This document shows, piece after piece, positions 1-7,800 of a stretch of 64,000 nucleotides of DNA (its first letter is position 1; the number at the start of each line of letters is the position of its first letter). The translations under genes were made by a program, and so were the position numbers. Where the stretch lies: NCBI GenBank assembly GCA_030817875.1, contig JAUSZU010000001.1, positions 6,138,001 to 6,202,000 on the forward strand, in the 5' to 3' direction. Origin of the DNA: Flavobacterium sp. W4I14 (lineage in GTDB: Bacteria; Bacteroidota; Bacteroidia; Sphingobacteriales; Sphingobacteriaceae). The notes below the pieces were generated by a model. That model made no database searches. It was not told the origin of the DNA and saw only the letters and a program-made list of their open reading frames with translations.

Positions 1-16
1 TTACAGGCTTCTAACT

Positions 17-1066
17 TTATTGATATTGGATATATATCGGTTTTGGTGTAAGCTTTAACAGCTCTTCTGGAGTCATCAAACGCTTTGGATCTTTCTTTAA
101 ATCATTTTTGTAAAACAATTTAAATCCGGTAAACTGTACTGGTTCACCTTGTATAAAGTGACGGTAGGTACCTTTTTTTAATTCAGGTTCGCCCCATCCA
201 TCCATGTGCATCACCACCTGAACTTCAGGACGTAATTTAATACTTGGAGAATTGGTTACCATTTTCTTCGTAAAACGGTGCAATACAAATACTTTTGGAG
301 GCAAATTGTATTTTTTAACAATATCTGCTAAATATCCGGTTACATAATTAATATCGGCAGCATCATAGGTGCCTATTTTTTTGCCTGGCAATGTTCCATC
401 TTTCATCGAAAATTCCGGATCGATACCTAAATGAACGTATGGCAATTCCAGGTATTTTGCAATATGAGGTAGTTCTGCTTTTATGGTGCTTAAAGCTACC
501 TGAAGATCTAAGAATACAATTGTATTAGGTTGCATTTTGGCAATTTTCAAAACAGAATCAATCTGTTTATTGCCCATTCTGTTGATATATTTTCCGTCTT
601 TACCTGGTGTTCCACTTGCTACTGCAGCAATATAGTGTAATCCTGGTTGTACCGGGGTAGAAGGATCGGCTTTTTCCCAATGTTTAACCTCAGCATTTAA
701 ACGCTGCCACATTTCTTTAGGCGCATATTCGCCAAGCGCACCCATTTTTTTCGAATGCAGGTTTCCATAATAAACAACTATGCGTTTAAAAGGTAAAATG
801 GCTCCCGCCAAAGGATATGGTTGTTTTTTTACTGGCCATCTTCCGGTAGTATCTCCGTTTGCCAGTTTTTTAACCAACGAATCGTAAAGTTTTGGATCAA
901 CCGGTTTCATTACGTTTACCGTTGAGTCCGTTTTCTTTTTAGTTGAATCAGAAGAAAAGATTTTACCGATACCGCCACTGCTCTTACCGTCTGAATTACA
1001 GTTGGCAAATAAGCTGATTGCGGCAAAACCAAGTATTAGTGTGCCTGCTAATTGAGGGAATTTCAT
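17..1066 (-). CDS. Conserved lipoprotein of unknown function, TIM-barrel-like
   Basis: A 349-residue exported protein. Residues 1-22 form a lipoprotein signal ending in a lipobox (FANC, Cys23), followed by a Ser/Lys/Thr-rich linker to about residue 55. The remaining ~290 residues are a globular domain with alternating strand/helix character, including VVYYGN, IVFLDLQ, LPYVHLGIDPEF and VFVLHRF. This resembles a TIM barrel of the glycosidase-like sort, but I cannot assign catalytic residues. It is probably anchored in the outer membrane facing the periplasm or cell surface. The stop codon lies 17 bases from the window edge, so what follows downstream is not visible. No operon partner is visible upstream. 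Function unknown. Confidence 0.8.
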   Translation of the reverse strand: MKFPQLAGTLILGFAAISLFANCNSDGKSSGGIGKIFSSDSTKKKTDSTVNVMKPVDPKLYDSLVKKLANGDTTGRWPVKKQPYPLAGAILPFKRIVVYYGNLHSKKMGALGEYAPKEMWQRLNAEVKHWEKADPSTPVQPGLHYIAAVASGTPGKDGKYINRMGNKQIDSVLKIAKMQPNTIVFLDLQVALSTIKAELPHIAKYLELPYVHLGIDPEFSMKDGTLPGKKIGTYDAADINYVTGYLADIVKKYNLPPKVFVLHRFTKKMVTNSPSIKLRPEVQVVMHMDGWGEPELKKGTYRHFIQGEPVQFTGFKLFYKNDLKKDPKRLMTPEELLKLTPKPIYIQYQ

Positions 1067-1163
1067 AAATATTATATAGATAATTAAAGTTTAGACTTTT
1101 TCCGGATCTGTTTTGATGAAAGTAGGGTGGAAATCTCGTAGTTTAAAATAAAGTAATCAACAT

Positions 1164-2045
1164 TTACACATTACAGAATTTGCCAAAAACACCCAATGGC
1201 AATTTAATGCCCGAAGTAGCCTGTAGAAACAGTTCTCCGGTTTCGAGGTTTTGAACTGATGGGAATGAAGTGCGGATTAAGTTTTCTACAATTACCGACG
1301 AAAATCCCAATGAATAAGTATTTAAGATTAAGAAATGTTCTTTTTCATCCAGCAGCTGCACCACATCCTGCATCATTTCCTGGATATGATCTTCCAGTTT
1401 CCATTTTTCGCCATTAGGGCCATGGCCATAAGCGGGAGGATCTAAAATGATTCCGTTGTACTTTTTGCCTCTTTTTAATTCTTTTTTTACAAACTTTAAG
1501 GCATCCTCTACCATCCAACGGGTATCTTTCAATCCTGAAAGCTCTTGGTTTTCATTTGCCCAGGTAACAACCTGTTTAATCGAATCTACGTGGGTAGTTT
1601 CAGCGCCAGCTGCATTCGCAATTAGCGATGCCGCACCAGTATAAGCGAAAAGATTTAAAACTTTAGGCTGTTGTGTTTTAAATTTTTTAATCGACGAAGA
1701 GATGAAATCCCAGTTTACAGCCTGCTCAGGAAATACGCCTACATGTTTGAAAGAGGTTAAGCCTAAGCGGAGTTTAATGCCCACCTCGTTGTTTTTATAT
1801 TCTACATGCCAACGGTCAGGGATAGATTGATTTTTCTTTACCCATTCGCCAGAAGTAGCCGAACGGCCCCTAAAAGTAATGTTGGCCATTTTTTTCCAAT
1901 CCTGTTCCAAATATGTTTTTTTCCATACCGCCTGAGGTTCAGGACGGATAAGGGTTACATTTCCAAAACGTTCTAGTTTTTCAAAATCCCCGCAATCAAT
2001 CAGTTCATAATCTTTCCAGTGGGTTGGGGCAAGTAATTGTATCAT
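1164..2045 (-). CDS. Class I SAM-dependent methyltransferase (RlmI/RlmK-like)
   Basis: 293 residues. The C-terminal half is a Rossmann methyltransferase with motif I NLFAYTGAAS (residues 131-140) and the catalytic-type motif DPPAYG (202-207), as in 23S rRNA cytosine methyltransferases of the RlmI/RlmK group. The N-terminal ~100 residues resemble the substrate-positioning domain of that family, but the PUA domain of RlmI is absent. The likely role is methylation of rRNA; the exact target is an inference. The start ATG overlaps the stop of the upstream PIN toxin gene by 4 bases (ATGA), so translation of the two is probably coupled. This is an odd pairing of a toxin module with an RNA-modifying enzyme. 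Confidence 0.8.
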   Translation of the reverse strand: MIQLLAPTHWKDYELIDCGDFEKLERFGNVTLIRPEPQAVWKKTYLEQDWKKMANITFRGRSATSGEWVKKNQSIPDRWHVEYKNNEVGIKLRLGLTSFKHVGVFPEQAVNWDFISSSIKKFKTQQPKVLNLFAYTGAASLIANAAGAETTHVDSIKQVVTWANENQELSGLKDTRWMVEDALKFVKKELKRGKKYNGIILDPPAYGHGPNGEKWKLEDHIQEMMQDVVQLLDEKEHFLILNTYSLGFSSVIVENLIRTSFPSVQNLETGELFLQATSGIKLPLGVFGKFCNV

Positions 2046-2431
2046 GTATTAAATAACTTTAAATTTGGGTAGCTTTTGATGTATTGATCATCAGTTATCA
2101 GGGTTAGATCATTTGCTAGTGCCTGTGCTATAATAAGTCTATCAAATGGATCCTTATGTATTAATGGTAATGTAGAATAAGTAGTAAAGTCATCTTTAGA
2201 AGGCTGAAGAATTTTTACTCGGTACTTATCAAGTAATTCATAAATTGAGTTAATATCGTCTTTTAACTTTAGCTTTCCGATATTAGTCTTTATTGTAATT
2301 TCCCAAATGCTTACAATGCTTATATGTTTTTCTGTTACAGGATTGTTTATGATCTCTACAATCTTTTTTGAAATTGAGTTATCTCCATTAATAAAGAATA
2401 GAAATATGTGTGTATCTAGCAAAAAACGCAT
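2042..2431 (-). CDS. PIN-domain toxin, VapC-like
   Basis: 129 residues spanning a single PIN ribonuclease domain. The expected acidic residues are visible: Asp6 in LLDTHIF, Glu44 in SIWEITIK, Asp94/Asp97 in KDPFDRLI and Asp114/Asp115 in ITDDQ. These chelate Mg2+ in the family, whose members cleave tRNA or mRNA. The RLIIAQAL segment is typical of type II toxin PIN proteins. The start codon overlaps the antitoxin stop by one base (TAATG) and the stop overlaps the next methyltransferase gene (ATGA), giving a tightly coupled three-gene unit. The RNA target is unknown. Confidence 0.88.
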   Translation of the reverse strand: MRFLLDTHIFLFFINGDNSISKKIVEIINNPVTEKHISIVSIWEITIKTNIGKLKLKDDINSIYELLDKYRVKILQPSKDDFTTYSTLPLIHKDPFDRLIIAQALANDLTLITDDQYIKSYPNLKLFNT

Positions 2432-2676
2432 TACATATAATCCTTGAGATCATCTAATGGTTCGTTAAAATCATCAGAAATATAAAGAATTGTGCCTTTG
2501 GCAGCGCCGTATAGGCTTTTTGGCTCCTCAACAACATTTGCTTTTTCACTTGCCGATTTAGGAAAGCTCTTTGAGTGTTTAGCTTTTAAAAAATCAATAA
2601 AATCTTCTACCTCGTTTACCATGCTTTCTGGTAAGGTTTCCAATTTGTGAATGATGTTTTTTGTAGCCGTAGTCAT
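2431..2676 (-). CDS. Antitoxin of the VapC-like module (DUF2281-like)
   Basis: 81 residues, immediately upstream of the PIN toxin and overlapping it by one base (TAATG). The N-terminus (KLETLPESMVNEVEDFIDFL) matches the helical segment of DUF2281-type antitoxins. The acidic, disordered-looking C-terminus (FNEPLDDLKDYM) is the kind that wraps and inhibits a PIN toxin. It probably also represses its own promoter in the short space upstream, although no operator is evident. Identification rests on size, position and the N-terminal motif. Confidence 0.8.
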   Translation of the reverse strand: MTTATKNIIHKLETLPESMVNEVEDFIDFLKAKHSKSFPKSASEKANVVEEPKSLYGAAKGTILYISDDFNEPLDDLKDYM

Positions 2677-2697
2677 ATTACAAATATAAGAATTTTC

Positions 2698-3450
2698 TTA
2701 AAACTTATCTTTTGCAGCTTTCATGAAGCGGCTGGCGAATACGAAATCGTTCAATTCTTGGATATCAGTATGTGCAATTTCTTTGTTGCTACCTTCCCAG
2801 AATTTTTTCCCTTCGTGTAGGAATAAAATGTAATCGCCGATACCCATAACCGAGTTCATATCATGTGTTACTACAATAGTTGTGGTTTTATATTCTTCGG
2901 TAATTTCCTGGATCAATTCATCAATTACGATGGAAGTTTTTGGATCTAACCCCGAGTTCGGCTCATCACAGAACAAATACTTCGGGTTCATAGAAATGGC
3001 ACGTGCAATACCTACACGTTTTTTCATTCCGCCCGATAATTCTGCCGGGAATAATTTGTTTTTACCTGCAAGGTTTACCCGTTCCAAACAAAAATCAACT
3101 CTTTCAAGCTTTTCTTTTCTAGTCTGATCAGTAAACATGTTTAAAGGAAACATGATGTTTTCTTCAACAGTCATACTATCGAACAGGGCAGAGCCTTGAA
3201 ACAACATGCCAATTTCTTTACGCACTTCGATCCGTTGCTCGTAGGTCATCGGTGTAAAATCGCGGCCATCGTACAATACTGAGCCCGAATCTGGCTGATG
3301 TAAACCTACCATACATTTCAGCAAGGTTGTTTTTCCTGATCCGGAGCCGCCGATAATTAAATTGGTTACACCTTCTTCAAATTTTCCTGAAATGCCTTGT
3401 AATACATCATTTCCGGAGAAAGATTTATAAATATCTTTAATTTCGATCAT
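2698..3450 (-). CDS. ABC transporter ATP-binding protein, MlaF-like
   Basis: 250 residues. ATPase of an Mla/Mkl-type phospholipid transporter. Walker A is GGSGSGKT (34-41), the signature is LSGGMKKR (138-145) and Walker B leads into CDEPNSGLD (161-169). The LSGGM signature with the following RVGIARA is typical of MlaF. The start was placed at MIEIKDIYKSF because it forms a TAATG overlap with the upstream permease stop and begins at the usual ABC N-terminus; a TTG/ATG 33 bases further up would add an unrelated hydrophobic tail. It works with the adjacent MlaE-like permease at the inner membrane. The MCE substrate-binding protein is not between these genes and may lie elsewhere. Confidence 0.9.
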   Translation of the reverse strand: MIEIKDIYKSFSGNDVLQGISGKFEEGVTNLIIGGSGSGKTTLLKCMVGLHQPDSGSVLYDGRDFTPMTYEQRIEVRKEIGMLFQGSALFDSMTVEENIMFPLNMFTDQTRKEKLERVDFCLERVNLAGKNKLFPAELSGGMKKRVGIARAISMNPKYLFCDEPNSGLDPKTSIVIDELIQEITEEYKTTTIVVTHDMNSVMGIGDYILFLHEGKKFWEGSNKEIAHTDIQELNDFVFASRFMKAAKDKF

Positions 3451-4184
3451 TACAATAAAAGTTGAGTAACTAAATAATCGCAAACAAGAATAGAGATACA
3501 GCTAATTACAACTGCTCTTGTACTGGCTTGCGAAACTTCTAAAGCGCCACCGCGAACGTAAAAACCTTCGTAAGCTGGAACTGATGTAATAATGAAACCA
3601 AATACAAATGCCTTTACCAAAGCAACCGTGATGGTGTAAGGATTAAAATCAGTTGTTATACCTTGAATATATTCTGCAGGAGTAACAGCGCCCGAAATAG
3701 AACCGCCTATATATCCACCGGTAATACTTAAAAACATAGAAATGATTACCAGCATGGGTACCATGGTTATGCCTGAAATAATTTTGGGCAGGATGAGGTA
3801 GCCTGGTGCATTTATACCCATAATTTCTAAAGCATCAATCTGTTCAGTAACACGCATCGAACCAATTTCTGATGAAATGGCCGATCCGATTTTTCCAGCC
3901 AGTACAATTGCACTAATGGTTGGGCTTAACTCTAATATACTCGAGTCGCGGTTTACAGAACCGATAATTGTTTTTGGAATAAAATCACTAACCAACTGGA
4001 AAGCAATTTGCAGCGTCATTACTGCACCAATAAAAGTAGAGATAATAGCAATTAATCCTAAAGAGCCTACACCAACATAATCCATTTGTTTGGCGATTTC
4101 TTTTAGGTATATTTTCAGTTTTTCCGGCCTTCTGAATACAGACTTGAGTAGCAGGATGTATCTGCCGAAATTGGTAAAATTCAT
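3450..4184 (-). CDS. ABC transporter permease, MlaE-like
   Basis: 244 residues with about five to six hydrophobic segments, matching the MlaE/YrbE permease family that moves phospholipids between the membranes. The segments GSIGLIAIISTFIGAV-like (near 40), AIVLAGKIGSAISSEIGSM (92-110) and EQIDALEIMGINAP (114-127) fit the conserved MlaE core with its EQIDALE coupling-helix region. It overlaps the downstream ATPase gene by one base, forming a two-gene operon. It is divergent from the SDR gene across a 147-base gap in which I see no clear promoter consensus. Confidence 0.9.
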   Translation of the reverse strand: MNFTNFGRYILLLKSVFRRPEKLKIYLKEIAKQMDYVGVGSLGLIAIISTFIGAVMTLQIAFQLVSDFIPKTIIGSVNRDSSILELSPTISAIVLAGKIGSAISSEIGSMRVTEQIDALEIMGINAPGYLILPKIISGITMVPMLVIISMFLSITGGYIGGSISGAVTPAEYIQGITTDFNPYTITVALVKAFVFGFIITSVPAYEGFYVRGGALEVSQASTRAVVISCISILVCDYLVTQLLL

Positions 4185-4331
4185 TCCGTATGTATTTGCT
4201 TAATTTAAATGATCGTTCTATACTACTACAAAGAAACAATAAAAATTTGGAGCGCTTTGCTAATTGTAAAAATATTCGTGGTTTTGAATATAAATATGGT
4301 TTTTTGTTAACAAAAATTAAACCATAAATAA

Positions 4332-5021
4332 ATGAAAGCTGTAATAACCGGAGCAACTAAAGGAATTGGTAGAGCTATTGCGACTAAATTTGCCCAAAAT
4401 GGGTACGATTTGGTTTTGGTAGCAAGGGGATTAGATGAACTCAACAGGCTTCGACAGGAATTAACCCCTTATGGGAATGCTATTTTTACCCAGGTAGCAG
4501 ATTGTTCAGTTAAAGAAGAGGTGTATACTTTTTTAAATTCGACCGCTGTAGATTTTGATCAAGTAGCTGTTTTAGTAAACAACGTGGGAATCTTTTTACC
4601 TGGCAGTATGCTCGATGAGGATGACGAAATCTTCGAAAAGCAGCAGCATTTAAATACAAATGCCTGTTATTACATCAGTAAATTTTTTGGAAAAAAAATG
4701 CGTTCAGCCAAGCGAGGCCATATATTCAATATCTGTTCGGTGGCCAGTAAAGCACCTGTGAAAAATGGAGGCAGTTATAGTGTAACAAAAGCAGCGATGT
4801 TAAGTCTTAATCATGTATTGCGGCAAGAGTTAGCACCTCACAATGTTAAAGTAACTGCATTTTTGCCAGGCTCTACTAAAACTTCATCCTGGGAAGGAAC
4901 AACAATTCCGGATGAAAAATTTGTGCAGCCTGAAGATATTGCAGAAACTTTGTTTACCATTTTAAACTTAAGTAAAGGGGTAAATGTAGACGAGGTTTTG
5001 ATTACTCCGCTTGATTTTTAA
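4332..5021 (+). CDS. Short-chain dehydrogenase/reductase
   Basis: 229 residues, classical SDR. The NAD(P)-binding motif is TGATKGIG (6-13), the structural motif NNVG (83-86) replaces the usual NNAG, and the catalytic triad is Ser136, Tyr149 and Lys153 (YSVTK). It resembles 3-oxoacyl-ACP-reductase-like SDRs, but the substrate cannot be told. The gene is followed after 7 bases by a PspC gene, so the two may be co-transcribed. Start ATG is the only sensible start and keeps the Rossmann N-terminus intact. Confidence 0.88.
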   Translation: MKAVITGATKGIGRAIATKFAQNGYDLVLVARGLDELNRLRQELTPYGNAIFTQVADCSVKEEVYTFLNSTAVDFDQVAVLVNNVGIFLPGSMLDEDDEIFEKQQHLNTNACYYISKFFGKKMRSAKRGHIFNICSVASKAPVKNGGSYSVTKAAMLSLNHVLRQELAPHNVKVTAFLPGSTKTSSWEGTTIPDEKFVQPEDIAETLFTILNLSKGVNVDEVLITPLDF

Positions 5022-5028
5022 ACACAAA

Positions 5029-5727
5029 ATGAACAACGTTATGGAAAAGAAGCTTTTTAGAAACGAACACGATAAGATGATTGCCGGTGTAGCTTCGGGA
5101 CTTGCAGATTACATGCAGGTGGAGGTTACCATAATTAGATTATTGTTTGCATTATCGGCTATATTTATGGCTGGAGGAGGCTTAGTTGCCTATATAGTAA
5201 TGTGGATTATTGTTCCGGTTAATAATGATCCGGCTGCAAGATTTTCTAAATTTAACGATTACTTTGGCAAGAAAAACCCAAATGCACAACCCTTTGGAAG
5301 TGCCGATCCTTTTGCAGGACCAGCGAACCAGGGAAACCAGAATTGGACGCAACCTGTTGATGGTGGACAAAAAACACCTTTCGAAACACAGCCCAATTTC
5401 GATAAATCTAACGATACTGGCCGCACCATAGGCGGATTGGTATTGCTAGTGATAGGATGTTTTTTCCTGATGCGCGAAATGGATTTTATACCCGATTGGT
5501 TTAGTATCCACAATTTATTCAAGTACATGTGGCCATTGATATTTATTGCCTTAGGTGTAAGTATCATAGCCAAATCAAAACGAAAAAACGACTGGGCTGC
5601 TTTTCAGCACCAGCAGGAGGCTGAACAACAAAAAACAGCCGATTTTTCTGAAGCCGTTGTAGAAAATGAACCTACAGCACCAGCTAACAAAGATGATAAT
5701 TCAACATCCGCTAACCCTCAAGTATAA
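5029..5727 (+). CDS. PspC-domain membrane protein
   Basis: About 232 residues. Residues ~6-62 are a PspC domain: a KKLFRNEHDKMIAGVASGLA start followed by a hydrophobic segment containing AGGGLVAYIVMWIIVP. A Pro/Gln/Asn-rich linker follows, then a second membrane region (GGLVLLVIGCFFLM ... MWPLIFIALGVSIIA), and a hydrophilic tail rich in Gln/Glu/Ala. PspC proteins sense or relay envelope stress at the inner membrane. I chose ATG 5029, since the in-frame TTG at 5011 lies inside the preceding gene; ATG 5041 (MEKKLF) is an equally reasonable start. It sits 5 bases ahead of a LiaF-like gene, a pairing common in envelope-stress modules. Confidence 0.85.
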   Translation: MNNVMEKKLFRNEHDKMIAGVASGLADYMQVEVTIIRLLFALSAIFMAGGGLVAYIVMWIIVPVNNDPAARFSKFNDYFGKKNPNAQPFGSADPFAGPANQGNQNWTQPVDGGQKTPFETQPNFDKSNDTGRTIGGLVLLVIGCFFLMREMDFIPDWFSIHNLFKYMWPLIFIALGVSIIAKSKRKNDWAAFQHQQEAEQQKTADFSEAVVENEPTAPANKDDNSTSANPQV

Positions 5728-5732
5728 ATAAA

Positions 5733-6719
5733 ATGAAATTAGATAGATTAATTTGGGGTATTATCCTGCTTTTTATTGGCGGTGTACTTCTACTCGAAAA
5801 CTTTGGCGTAATCAATTTTTATTGGCGCAATGTTTGGAGCTTTTGGCCGGTATTCTTAATCATAGCAGGTTTAAATATCCTGTTTAATAAAAACAATTCG
5901 CAAACAGGTAGCATCATTTCTATTGGCGTTTTAGTAGTGGCCCTGTCTTTCCTTTTTTATAAAGGCCAGCAGGTTCCCGAACGCGGCAACTGGTGGGGGC
6001 GCCACTTTAAAAAAGATATAGACGTTAATATCGACCATAACGATGGCGACAACGACGATGATGATGATAACGATAGTGATACCTCATATAATCACTTAAG
6101 TTTATCGGAACCATTTGTTGCTGCAGATAATGCGAAAAAAACAGTGTTAAATATTTCCGGAGGTGGCATTTCATTTAATCTTGATGGTGAAACAACCGAG
6201 TTGATTAATGCCGACGTAAAGAAAAGGCATGGTAACTTCTCTTTAAAGAAATTGCTTACCGATAGTGCTACTGTACTTACTTTCCAAATGGACGATAAAA
6301 AGAGCAAGTGGAATTTTGGTGATGGCGGTAACGATGTTAACTTTAAATTGAATAAAGAAGCTAACTGGGATATTTTAATGAAACTGGGCGCTGGCGAAGC
6401 AAATTTTGATTTTGCCAATTACAAAGTGCGTACCTTCCGCTTTGATGGTGGAGCGGCAGCTTTGGATATTAAATTCGGAGATTTATTGCCAATAACCGAC
6501 GTAATTGTGAAATCTGGGGTAGCCGATGTGAAAATTAAAGTGCCTACCAATTCAGGTTGCCGAATTAAAACCAAAACAGGTTTATCAGCTAAAGATTTCG
6601 ATGGTTTTGAAAAATTGAGTGATGGTGTTTACGAAACTTCAAACTATAAGGCCTCAACCAAAAAAATCTTTATCAATCTAGATGGCGGATTGAGTAACTT
6701 TGAAGTTAGCAGATATTAA
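5733..6719 (+). CDS. LiaF-like membrane protein with acidic linker
   Basis: 328 residues. The N-terminus has three to four hydrophobic segments of the LiaI/LiaF transmembrane type (LIWGIILLFIGGVLLLENFG, FWPVFLIIAGLNILF, ISIGVLVVALSFLFY). An extremely acidic stretch near residues 98-115 (Asp/Asn/His, run GDNDDDDDNDSD) then leads to a beta-rich C-terminal domain of the LiaF/DUF4097 sort, with repeated LNISGGG/FDGGAAALDIKFGD-like strands. It likely reports or dampens envelope stress with the adjacent PspC protein. The acidic tract could bind divalent cations; that is an inference only. Confidence 0.8.
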   Translation: MKLDRLIWGIILLFIGGVLLLENFGVINFYWRNVWSFWPVFLIIAGLNILFNKNNSQTGSIISIGVLVVALSFLFYKGQQVPERGNWWGRHFKKDIDVNIDHNDGDNDDDDDNDSDTSYNHLSLSEPFVAADNAKKTVLNISGGGISFNLDGETTELINADVKKRHGNFSLKKLLTDSATVLTFQMDDKKSKWNFGDGGNDVNFKLNKEANWDILMKLGAGEANFDFANYKVRTFRFDGGAAALDIKFGDLLPITDVIVKSGVADVKIKVPTNSGCRIKTKTGLSAKDFDGFEKLSDGVYETSNYKASTKKIFINLDGGLSNFEVSRY

Positions 6720-6927
6720 AAGGCAGAAGGCTTTAAGGTGGAGGGTGTAAGGCTGATACTTGTAGAAGGAATTTTTATAAATTGCTGATCTTACAATCCT
6801 AAAATCTCATCATCCTGATCCGATCTAATGAATCCCTGATATAAAGGCAGAAGGTTTTAAGGTGGAGGGTATAAGGCTTTAGTCGTTCTAACTTTATAAA
6901 ACGCTGATCTTGAAATCTTATAATCCA
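6720..6927. repeat. Intergenic direct repeat of the AGGTGGAGGGT family
   Basis: This 208-base gap holds two copies of a ~40-base unit (about 6720-6755 and 6844-6885), each reading AAGGCAGAAGG then TTTAAGGTGGAGGGT then ATAAGGCT or close to it. A CTGATCTT-type word also recurs at 6786 and 6905. The same word family appears in many other gaps of the window (near 18853, 26380, 29865, 32030 and 38750). It looks like a dispersed non-coding repeat, not a promoter. Confidence 0.7.
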
Positions 6928-7542
6928 ATGAAACCTGATAAAGAATACGTAGTTGTAATTAATGGAAAGCCACAAGGGCCGTATAGTTTAACCGGACTGA
7001 AAGATTTAAACATCAGTGCGAATACTTTTATACGTAAGCCCGGAATGGACGATTATAAAGAAGCTCACGCAATTCCCGAATTGCGTGAGCTTTTGGGTTT
7101 TAGTTATCAAAAAACAGCACCCCAATATTTTGCCGCTTTCGATCAAAGGCTGTTGGCATCGGTGATTGATCATTTTATTATTTTTGGAATATATAGTATT
7201 ATCATTTTAACGAGCTATATTTTTATCGAAGGAAAAGATCAGCGGATTATGGCTTTTCTAATCCCCTTTCCATCCATATTTATCATTAAACTCATTTATG
7301 GTAGTATTGCTGAAGCATCAGCCAGTCAAGCCACCATAGGTAAAAAACTCCTCAATATTAAAGTAACCGATTTAGAGGGCAGTCGGGTTTCTTTTGGTGT
7401 TTCTCTGGTAAGGAATTTTGCTAAAATCTTATCTGTAATTCCTGTTTTATTTGGGTATCTATATAGCTTTTTGAATAAGAAAAACCAGTGCTGGCACGAT
7501 ATTGCAGCCAATACGTTAGTGATAAAAGACAGGTTAATTTAA
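6928..7542 (+). CDS. RDD-family membrane protein with GYF-like N-terminus
   Basis: About 204 residues. Residues ~5-55 (YVVVINGKPQGPYSLTGLKD ... IPELRELL) match the small GYF_2-type domain found before many bacterial membrane domains. The rest is an RDD domain with Arg/Asp residues in FDQRLLASVIDHFI and three hydrophobic segments, ending in LFGYLYSFLNKKNQCWHDIAANTLVI, which is typical of RDD proteins. Substrate unknown; some RDD proteins affect ion transport. I chose ATG 6928 over the in-frame TTG at 6910. It follows the PspC/LiaF-like genes but is separated from them by a repeat-filled gap. Confidence 0.82.
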   Translation: MKPDKEYVVVINGKPQGPYSLTGLKDLNISANTFIRKPGMDDYKEAHAIPELRELLGFSYQKTAPQYFAAFDQRLLASVIDHFIIFGIYSIIILTSYIFIEGKDQRIMAFLIPFPSIFIIKLIYGSIAEASASQATIGKKLLNIKVTDLEGSRVSFGVSLVRNFAKILSVIPVLFGYLYSFLNKKNQCWHDIAANTLVIKDRLI

Positions 7543-7559
7543 TTCGAAAAGCAGGGTCA

Positions 7560-7640
7560 ATGCATCTCTTATCGTTAGTCGGGCTGTACGCTATATCTCT
7601 GGCTGGCCTTCGGCTACGCTCAGGCTGACAGCCAAAGGAT
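7560..7640. repeat. REP-like palindromic intergenic element
   Basis: The gap between the RDD gene and the next hydrolase contains GGCTGGCCTTCGGCTACGCT followed by CAGGCTGACAGCC, a short imperfect inverted repeat. It shares the CGCTCAGGnTGACA word with elements near 32610, 40625 and 42305. It probably belongs to the dispersed CTCAGGATGACA family and may act as a transcript end. Confidence 0.55.
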
Positions 7641-7800
7641 GCCGCTTCCATCCCGTTTATGAAACTTAGGCCGGTGCAATGATGTCAAACCCACCGACCG
7701 CTAAAAAATAAACCAATTTCAATTTATGCTTTCAGTTAAAAGATGTTAAATAAGAATTAAGCTACTATTCTATTGATTAGTTTTAGTAAAATTAATCTAT

